From the NCBI GenBank assembly GCA_905236545.1, contig CAJOQO010000331.1, positions 1 to 10,308 of the forward strand: a stretch of DNA of 10,308 nucleotides, written 5' to 3'. The DNA is from an uncultured Lachnospiraceae bacterium. Its GTDB lineage: Bacteria; Bacillota; Clostridia; Lachnospirales; Lachnospiraceae. Of this stretch, positions 5,316 to 10,308 are shown in pieces (the stretch's first letter is position 1; every line of letters starts with the position of its first letter). The notes beneath the pieces were generated by a model. It was given only the letters and a program-made list of their open reading frames with translations, did not search any database and was not told the DNA's origin. The translations under genes were made by a program, and so were the position numbers.

Positions 5316-7481
5316 TTACGCGGCCAGATGTTCTTCCGTCTCTTCTTCTGCCGCATTCGGATCCTCAAAGACCGCCTGTTCTCCGTCCCAGGTCAGATAG
5401 AAGAAATCTGACCAGTACGTTTTGCCAAGCATGTCACTGATCGAATACCGGATCCGGTACTGGCCTTCCGGAAGAACGGTATCCTCGATCTCGAGATTCG
5501 GGCTGATGGGAATGGCATCATAATACCTCATGTCCCCTACGGATTCGAGAAAGTCACTGTAAACCGGCGCACAGAGCTCCATGCCGACTCCCCTCATCGT
5601 CGCCAGGGGATAGGTATTGCGGTAGGGAAGACCGGTAGAGGAATCAATTTCATCCCAGACGCCTGCAATGTCATACTTCACCTCACGCGGTTCCTCTTCC
5701 GGATCGTTTTCCTCCGGCTCGTTCGCGCTCTCTTCTGCTATGATGTCCGCGGCCTCTTCCGCGTCAGGATCCGCAGACTCCTCCTGGTCATCATCATACA
5801 GATCAGGATACTCCGCTACGATCCGCAGGCTCATCTTTCTGTTATCCCATTCCGGGATATTGATCGGTGAATCCGCCAGAACCTTCCGTCCCATCTGTTC
5901 CTTGCTTTTCAGACTCAGGAACATGCCATCGAGTGCCGGCCATTTCCCTGTAAAGTTTGCCGCAAAGGTAAGATTCTCCTCACTGGCATCCAGAACCTTC
6001 ACGTCCTCGTTCTCACCCAGGATATACCATATCTCCCGGTCTTCATCAAGCCGCTGCAGCTCGTAACGGATATATCCTCCGGCGCTGATCCCGGAATAAA
6101 TGTGCAGGAGGGGCACGCTCTCGTCCCCAGGAAACTCTGTCTCGAACTTCGCCGTGTAATATTCCGGCTCCAGCTGCGGGATCTCCCCGACCGTATCAAT
6201 GACCCATTCCGGAGCATCCCATTTCAGGCAAACAGCGTCCAGATAGGCAAGCTGCCATGGATTCCTGCAGCTTCGCGCCAGACGGTCAAGATCTGCCCGG
6301 GCACCATTGTAACACAGATAGGCTGATATCCCGTGAGAATATGGATGATAGGAACCGCGGACATTAAATACGACCGCATCATCCACCGCTTTTTCCAGTT
6401 TCAAAGCCGTTTCCTTTGTAATCCCGCCTTTCATGGATCTGCGCGCAAGATCATACAGATCGCACATTTCGCGGAAGACGTACCGTTCCGTATTGCCGAC
6501 AGCGTCCACATATGTCCCGAACGCCTCAGGATCCTCAAGCAGCCCGACAACCTCCTGAATATAGCCCTCAAAAGCTTCCGCCACCGCTTCGATCCGGCTC
6601 AGATCAGTCAGGGAAAAGGTCAGGCCGTTTATCTCGGTCGCGGTTTCCTGCTCGCCATACATAATCTGTGTCGCGTTGCAGACATTTTTCCCGAGCCGGA
6701 CAGCGTCACATTCCGGCTCATCATACAGCGCCTGCAGCCACTCCTCGTAATTGGTTCCTTCTCCCGGCACGACTTCCTCCGAAGCCAGAAGATAATCCGC
6801 GTAAGGCTGAATCTCCTGCGCAGTCTCAAGGCTTGCCATCAGACAGGCATCCGCCATCACCACGTCAAAATGGGTGCCGGCTTTCTGCAGAGCCAGTCCC
6901 AGGCCATCAAGGCTCATAATCGTATCATCGTAGTTTTCATCCACGATCAGGCCGGAAGAGCTTCCGCCGCCATGATCCCAGAGGATCAGCATATTCTTCT
7001 TTGCCGGGTAGTTCTCCGCTCCCCAGCGTATAAAGTCTGAAAGGGTACTGTATCTTGCCATATTGGCGCTGATCTGCTCATCTTCCAGCGTAAAGCCGTC
7101 TTCGCTGTATCTCCAGCGCTGCAGCCTGTCAGAAGCGATATCGATACCGACTGCCTTCTCTGCCTGCCAGCTTTTCGCTCCGCCGGTCTCAATCAGCATA
7201 TTGACTTTGCTGTCCGGTACCGTTTTTGAGATCATCTCAAGGTTTTTTGACGCCATTCCGCCCATAGACTCCAGGTCCGTTCCGCAAAGATAAAGCATGA
7301 CGGTCCACTCCGCCTTCTCCGCGTCGTCCTTCCCCTCAGATCCCTGCTCTTCTTTTTCCGACAGTGCGGCATTCTCCGTCTCCGTCTCTGTCTCTGCGGA
7401 AAATGCATACAAAGAAAGCAGAAAGCTGCTCAGCACACAGAATACCACAATAGGCATGATCCATTTCCGTCTTGTTTTCAT
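5316..7481 (-). CDS. Clostripain-family (peptidase C11) exported cysteine protease
   Basis: The 721-residue product starts with basic residues and a hydrophobic segment (about 8-28), ending near AFSAE: a signal peptide or membrane anchor. The catalytic region follows: EWTVMLYLCGTDLES (58-72), the His motif ILWDHGGG with predicted catalytic His170, and ADACLM with predicted nucleophile Cys213. These are hallmark peptidase C11 motifs; clostripain cleaves after Arg, but many gut-bacterial members have other or unknown specificity. Residues about 420-560 and 600-705 look beta-rich, joined by a very acidic linker (about 564-599), and the tail is acidic. No LPxTG sorting signal is seen. Its position just downstream of an SH3 protein suggests a role at the cell wall. 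GGAGG at 7490-7494 gives 8-nt spacing to ATG 7481 and 5 nt to ATG 7484; an in-frame GTG at 7496 overlaps the SD and is unlikely. Confidence 0.92.
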   Translation of the reverse strand: MKTRRKWIMPIVVFCVLSSFLLSLYAFSAETETETENAALSEKEEQGSEGKDDAEKAEWTVMLYLCGTDLESMGGMASKNLEMISKTVPDSKVNMLIETGGAKSWQAEKAVGIDIASDRLQRWRYSEDGFTLEDEQISANMARYSTLSDFIRWGAENYPAKKNMLILWDHGGGSSSGLIVDENYDDTIMSLDGLGLALQKAGTHFDVVMADACLMASLETAQEIQPYADYLLASEEVVPGEGTNYEEWLQALYDEPECDAVRLGKNVCNATQIMYGEQETATEINGLTFSLTDLSRIEAVAEAFEGYIQEVVGLLEDPEAFGTYVDAVGNTERYVFREMCDLYDLARRSMKGGITKETALKLEKAVDDAVVFNVRGSYHPYSHGISAYLCYNGARADLDRLARSCRNPWQLAYLDAVCLKWDAPEWVIDTVGEIPQLEPEYYTAKFETEFPGDESVPLLHIYSGISAGGYIRYELQRLDEDREIWYILGENEDVKVLDASEENLTFAANFTGKWPALDGMFLSLKSKEQMGRKVLADSPINIPEWDNRKMSLRIVAEYPDLYDDDQEESADPDAEEAADIIAEESANEPEENDPEEEPREVKYDIAGVWDEIDSSTGLPYRNTYPLATMRGVGMELCAPVYSDFLESVGDMRYYDAIPISPNLEIEDTVLPEGQYRIRYSISDMLGKTYWSDFFYLTWDGEQAVFEDPNAAEEETEEHLAA

Positions 7482-7489
7482 CATCCAGT

Positions 7490-7494
7490 CCTCC
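7490..7494 (-). promoter_or_regulatory. Shine-Dalgarno sequence choosing the protease start
   Basis: GGAGG on the minus strand lies 5 nt from ATG 7484 and 8 nt from ATG 7481. It overlaps the codons after the in-frame GTG at 7496, which rules that GTG out as the main start. The second ATG has the better spacing and begins a typical signal peptide (MKTRRKW). Confidence 0.75.
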
Positions 7495-7529
7495 ACTGTT
7501 CCAGCGTATGATCTTTACAGGAAACACAG

Positions 7530-7573
7530 GGCTCCGGCGCTCCGCCGCGCGGCGAAGTTCTGATCCCGGAGCC
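7530..7573 (-). terminator. Nested GC-rich hairpin between the SH3 and protease genes (attenuator or weak terminator)
   Basis: Outer arms of 8 bp (7530-7537 and 7566-7573) enclose an inner 7-bp hairpin (7540-7546 and 7551-7557, GCGC loop). In minus-strand RNA the inner stem has one U-G wobble; in plus-strand RNA that pair is a C-A mismatch, which favours function on the minus strand. It starts 14 nt after the SH3 gene stop. The following sequence, CUGUGUUUCCUG, is only weakly U-rich, so partial termination or 3'-end protection is likelier than a full stop. Confidence 0.5.
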
Positions 7574-7587
7574 GGAGCAGCCCGGCT

Positions 7588-8562
7588 TTACTCTGCATCC
7601 TCCGGAAACTCATTCTCGCCATAAGCTTCACCGGTCCACATGGTAGGATCAAAAGCGTACGTGACGTCTGTCGTGATGCAATAGTAGTAGCCATCACTGT
7701 CGTCCTTCACATAGGTTCTGCCCTCACCGTCCTCATACATGGCGCCGCCGACCGGATGGATCAGGGCAGTCGCGCCATCTCTGGCATATACCGTAAATGC
7801 GGTATCGCCTGATTCCTCACTGCTGCCGTCATCAGAGGAACCGCTCTGAGACGGGAAGTTCACGGACAGCCTTTTCGTTCCCTCATGTACCTGGTACTCC
7901 GTGTCCGAAAGCCTGTCATATTCCGTTCCGCTTCCATCCCGCCAATATCCGTCCGTTCCCTCATAAAGCGTGTAAGCGTCGCCGTTCTCATCATAAACGG
8001 TTACTGCACTGCCCTGGGAACCTGCGCTGTTGCCGGAACTTCCCTGGGACGTGCCTGCCGTATCTGCCGCGGCGCTGCCCGAGCGGTTCGGATTGTTGAT
8101 CCATCCGGCGGCTCCTCTCAGGCTTACGACAAGCCAGTCTCCATTGTCCTGAAGAATGGGAAGCGTCACCCCCGCATCAAGCAAAGCGACTTTTTTTGCT
8201 CCCGTATCCCCCCAGGCATAAACCGCCGTATCCTCATCCGTCCGGTAATAGGACGGATCAACCGCGATGAATTCTTCGTTCACCCAGACCGGTACGCCAT
8301 CCACATCATCTGATAAGGCCGCCTGTGCCCAGCCATCCTTCGTATTCATCACAATGATCTTATCCCCATAATGAAGCGTCTGAACGGACGGGGAACTGAA
8401 GCTGGGATCCTGGTGCGCGGACAGACTGTCGCACAGAATCACAGAACTGTAGCCAATCTGCCCCGGCCCCTGGGGCGGGATAATGGAAGCGTGGCAGGCC
8501 ATGGCCCCGCCGAGTGTCATTGTCATCAACATGACAGGGATTACACAGACTCTCTTCTTCAT
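7588..8562 (-). CDS. Secreted protein with two bacterial SH3 domains and a duplicated C-terminal module
   Basis: The 324-residue protein has an N-terminal signal peptide (MKKRVCVIPVMLM..., likely cleaved after ACHA, residue 25). Two bacterial SH3-like domains follow at about 37-101 and 108-158; each has the pattern of a sequence start, a short Gly-Asp turn (HYGDKIIVM in the first) and a closing G-W with V-N or I-N (VWVNEEF, 92-98; GWINNP, 153-158). Such domains usually bind peptidoglycan or cell-wall peptides. A Ser/Gly linker (160-186) leads to a module VTVYDENGDAYTLY (187-200), and after a second Ser-rich linker (237-253) a similar module begins FTVYARDGATAL (256-267). I see no hydrolase motif, so it is probably a binding or scaffolding protein. 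ATG 8562 is chosen over an in-frame GTG at 8574 because the signal peptide begins there; the SD is weak for either start. Confidence 0.82.
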   Translation of the reverse strand: MKKRVCVIPVMLMTMTLGGAMACHASIIPPQGPGQIGYSSVILCDSLSAHQDPSFSSPSVQTLHYGDKIIVMNTKDGWAQAALSDDVDGVPVWVNEEFIAVDPSYYRTDEDTAVYAWGDTGAKKVALLDAGVTLPILQDNGDWLVVSLRGAAGWINNPNRSGSAAADTAGTSQGSSGNSAGSQGSAVTVYDENGDAYTLYEGTDGYWRDGSGTEYDRLSDTEYQVHEGTKRLSVNFPSQSGSSDDGSSEESGDTAFTVYARDGATALIHPVGGAMYEDGEGRTYVKDDSDGYYYCITTDVTYAFDPTMWTGEAYGENEFPEDAE

Positions 8563-8651
8563 CTGTTTTCTCACTTTCTCCGGCTCAAACCCGGGCTTGA
8601 TTGTTCCTGTTCACGGTAACGTCATGCAGTTACGATTCACGTTTGATGATA

Positions 8652-8682
8652 CAAAGAGTCTTCCCCGGCGGAAGACTCTTTG
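8652..8682 (-). terminator. Rho-independent terminator after the ABC exporter gene
   Basis: A perfect 13-bp inverted repeat (8652-8664 and 8670-8682) has a 5-nt loop and lies 45 nt after the exporter stop codon. In minus-strand RNA the stem closes with CUUUG followed by UAUCAUC, a moderate U-rich tail. It separates the exporter transcript from the SH3-protease-ligase run. I see no equally good promoter between it and the SH3 gene. Confidence 0.75.
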
Positions 8683-8726
8683 CATGTTCTATCCTGCAGT
8701 TTCCCGTGACGGGTTCTTCACACGCG

Positions 8727-10308
8727 TCAGTTAAACTGCGAATTGTAGATCTCGCTGTAGAGTCCGCCCAGCTTCATCAGCGAATCGTGGGTTCCGGTCT
8801 CTACGATGTTGCCGTCCTTCATGACGAAGATCAGGTCGGCGTTCTTGATGGTGGAAAGTCTGTGGGCAATGACGAAGCTTGTTCTTCCGCTTGTCAGGCT
8901 GTCCATGGCTTTCTGAATCAGGATCTCTGTTCTTGTATCAACATTACTTGTCGCCTCGTCGAGAATCAGCATCGGAGCATTCTCCGTCATCGCCCTCGCA
9001 ATCGTGACCAGCTGCTTCTGTCCGGCGGAGAGAGCGCTCTCCTTCTGAATCTCTGTATCAAGACCCTGCGGCAGCGTGGATACAAAGTGGCTCAGGTTTG
9101 TCTCTTCGAGAATCTCCTGGAGTCTGTTCTCATCCACATTCTGCAGATTATAGACGATGTTCTCTCTGAGCGTTCCATTGATCACCCAGGTCTCCTGGAG
9201 GATCATGCCGAAGATGCTTCTCAGCTCCCTCCGTGACATATCCTTGATGGAGACGCCGTCTACAAAGATATCGCCGCTCGTGATCTCATAGAAGCGCATC
9301 AGCAGGTTGACCAGCGTCGTCTTGCCGGCGCCTGTAGGCCCGATGATCGCGACCTTCATGCCGGGTTTGATCTTACCGGAGAAGTTCGTGATGGTAAGCT
9401 TCTTGGGATCATAGCCAAAGCAGACATCCCTGAATTCCACCTCGCCGCGGATGTTGCTGTGATCAAGAAGCTCCTTCTTGTCACTGTCATCGTCGAGTTC
9501 TTCGAGCTCAAGGAAGGTAAATACCCTGTTGCATGCAGCCGTACCAAGCTGAATGGTGCTGCTCGCCTGGCCGATCTGGGCAAGGGGTTCCTGGAACAGA
9601 GATACATATACAAGGAAGCCCGTAATGACGCCGATATCCGCGATGGAGCCCTTGGAGAAGAGCAGGCCGGCGACGATCAGAACCGCCGCGTAGGTGATGT
9701 AGGAAACAAAGGACATGGCAGGTTCGATCAGGCCGCCGATTCCCTGCGACTTGAAGAGGATCGAGCGGAACGTGGTATTCTTCTCATTGAATTCCCTGAT
9801 CTTTCTGCTCTCGGCGTTGAATGCCTTGATCACGAGCTGTCCGGAATAGTTTTCTTCTACGGTAGCGTTTACATCGCCGAGGATCTTCTGGTTCTTATCG
9901 AAGAGCGGCAGCGCATACTTGAAGGTGAGGCCAATGATGATCAGCATCACGGGAAGCGAGCACACTACGGTGAGCGCCATCTGCCAGCAGGAAAGGAACA
10001 TCGCGATAAACACGCCGACCAGCATGACGCCGGACTGTACCAGCATACTGACGCTGTTCTGCAGAGAGGTGCTGAGCGTATCAACATCGTTGGTGATAAC
10101 GGAAAGGATATCACCGGTCTGTGTGGTGTCGTAATAGTCGAGAGGCATCCTGTTGATCTTGGAAGAGATCTGGGCTCTCAGATCCTTTGAGAATCTCTGG
10201 ATGATCGTATTTAAGATAAAACCGGAAACAAAGCTTGTCACAAAGGATATCGCAATATAGATAACGAGCCTGATGACATAACTGACTACATTGTCCATAT
10301 TGATCACA
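8727..10308 (-). CDS. ABC exporter half-transporter (membrane domain plus ATPase), 5' end outside the window
   Basis: About 526 residues are visible of a type IV exporter subunit, usually 580-620 residues; the first membrane helix and start lie beyond the right edge. The apparent GTG/ATG codons at the edge are not credible starts, because the sequence already reads as an internal loop. Membrane helices lie at about 6-31, 87-106, 113-133, 197-218 and 222-240. The ATPase shows Walker A GPTGAGKTT (323-331), Q-loop LQETW (Gln371), signature LSAGQ (426-430), Walker B LILDEA with catalytic Glu451, and switch His482 (IAHRLST). All catalytic residues are intact, so this subunit carries a consensus site. 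The family resembles TM288/EfrD-type heterodimeric exporters, whose partner is normally encoded alongside, probably just upstream and off the edge. The substrate (drug, lipid or peptide) cannot be told. Confidence 0.95.
   Translation of the reverse strand, partial: VINMDNVVSYVIRLVIYIAISFVTSFVSGFILNTIIQRFSKDLRAQISSKINRMPLDYYDTTQTGDILSVITNDVDTLSTSLQNSVSMLVQSGVMLVGVFIAMFLSCWQMALTVVCSLPVMLIIIGLTFKYALPLFDKNQKILGDVNATVEENYSGQLVIKAFNAESRKIREFNEKNTTFRSILFKSQGIGGLIEPAMSFVSYITYAAVLIVAGLLFSKGSIADIGVITGFLVYVSLFQEPLAQIGQASSTIQLGTAACNRVFTFLELEELDDDSDKKELLDHSNIRGEVEFRDVCFGYDPKKLTITNFSGKIKPGMKVAIIGPTGAGKTTLVNLLMRFYEITSGDIFVDGVSIKDMSRRELRSIFGMILQETWVINGTLRENIVYNLQNVDENRLQEILEETNLSHFVSTLPQGLDTEIQKESALSAGQKQLVTIARAMTENAPMLILDEATSNVDTRTEILIQKAMDSLTSGRTSFVIAHRLSTIKNADLIFVMKDGNIVETGTHDSLMKLGGLYSEIYNSQFN

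Noticed and set aside
3996..5411. Long plus-strand open frame of 471 codons
   Set aside because: It lies antisense to three well-supported genes, crosses their boundaries, has no SD and its His/Arg/Gln-rich translation matches no protein type. It is a shadow of the minus-strand codon pattern.
7588..8562. Lipoprotein signal in the SH3 protein (Cys23)
   Set aside because: The residues before the Cys (GGAMAC) lack the Leu/Val/Ile expected at -3 of a lipobox, so ordinary signal peptidase cleavage is likelier.
8617..8634. GTAAC/GTTAC inverted repeat upstream of the SH3 gene
   Set aside because: Only 5 bp with an 8-nt spacer; expected by chance in a window of this size.
8563..8651. Promoter for the SH3-protease-ligase run
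   Set aside because: TATCAT at 8646-8651 resembles a -10, but the -35 would fall inside the terminator stem and matches poorly. Nothing else is convincing, so no promoter is annotated.
1..10308. CRISPR array, tRNA, rRNA, transposase or phage genes
   Set aside because: No regularly spaced repeats, tRNA cloverleaf, rRNA segments or transposase/integrase motifs were seen in any part of the window.

Overview
The window reads as a low-to-mid GC Gram-positive chromosome, most likely a clostridial gut or rumen bacterium of the Lachnospiraceae type. This is an inference from strong GGAGG-type Shine-Dalgarno (SD) sequences before most genes, a clostripain-family exported protease, a Gly/Ser-linked bacterial SH3 protein, a TM288/EfrD-type ABC exporter half and a DUF6765-like protein. 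No species marker is present. Every gene I can support is on the minus strand, so transcription runs from the right edge to the left edge.

Right to left, the window opens inside an ABC exporter gene whose 5' end lies beyond the right edge (8727-10308). It is followed by a strong hairpin terminator (8652-8682). A new run of genes then starts: a secreted protein with two SH3 domains and a duplicated C-terminal module (7588-8562); a GC-rich nested hairpin; a membrane-anchored or secreted clostripain-family (C11) protease (5316-7481); a four-helix membrane protein (4725-5219); a DUF6765-like protein with many His/Asp residues (3564-4721); a six-helix DUF308/HdeD-like membrane protein (3034-3567); and an 885-residue AMP-binding (acyl/aryl adenylate-forming) ligase (324-2981). 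The three middle genes are translationally coupled (3-nt gap, then a 4-nt ATGA overlap). No gap in the run from 8562 to 324 exceeds about 110 nt, so it may be one operon, possibly attenuated at the 7530-7573 hairpin. It ends in a hairpin at 228-265.

The most unusual object is the ligase. About 700 residues of adenylate-forming enzyme plus extension continue without a stop into a roughly 185-residue Pro-rich, helical, very acidic tail. That tail has its own SD and ATG inside the reading frame. It looks like a fusion of two formerly separate adjacent genes, or one ORF that makes two products. The tail has a loosely phasin-like layout, but I cannot assign it.

The left 323 bases carry no gene. 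They hold the operon terminator, a candidate sigma-A promoter pointing off the left edge, and two further inverted repeats that would lie in that transcript's leader. How the genes cooperate is unknown. The set combines exported or envelope proteins (SH3, C11 protease, two small membrane proteins) with a cytosolic acid-activating enzyme, which fits envelope or lipid metabolism, but this is only inference.
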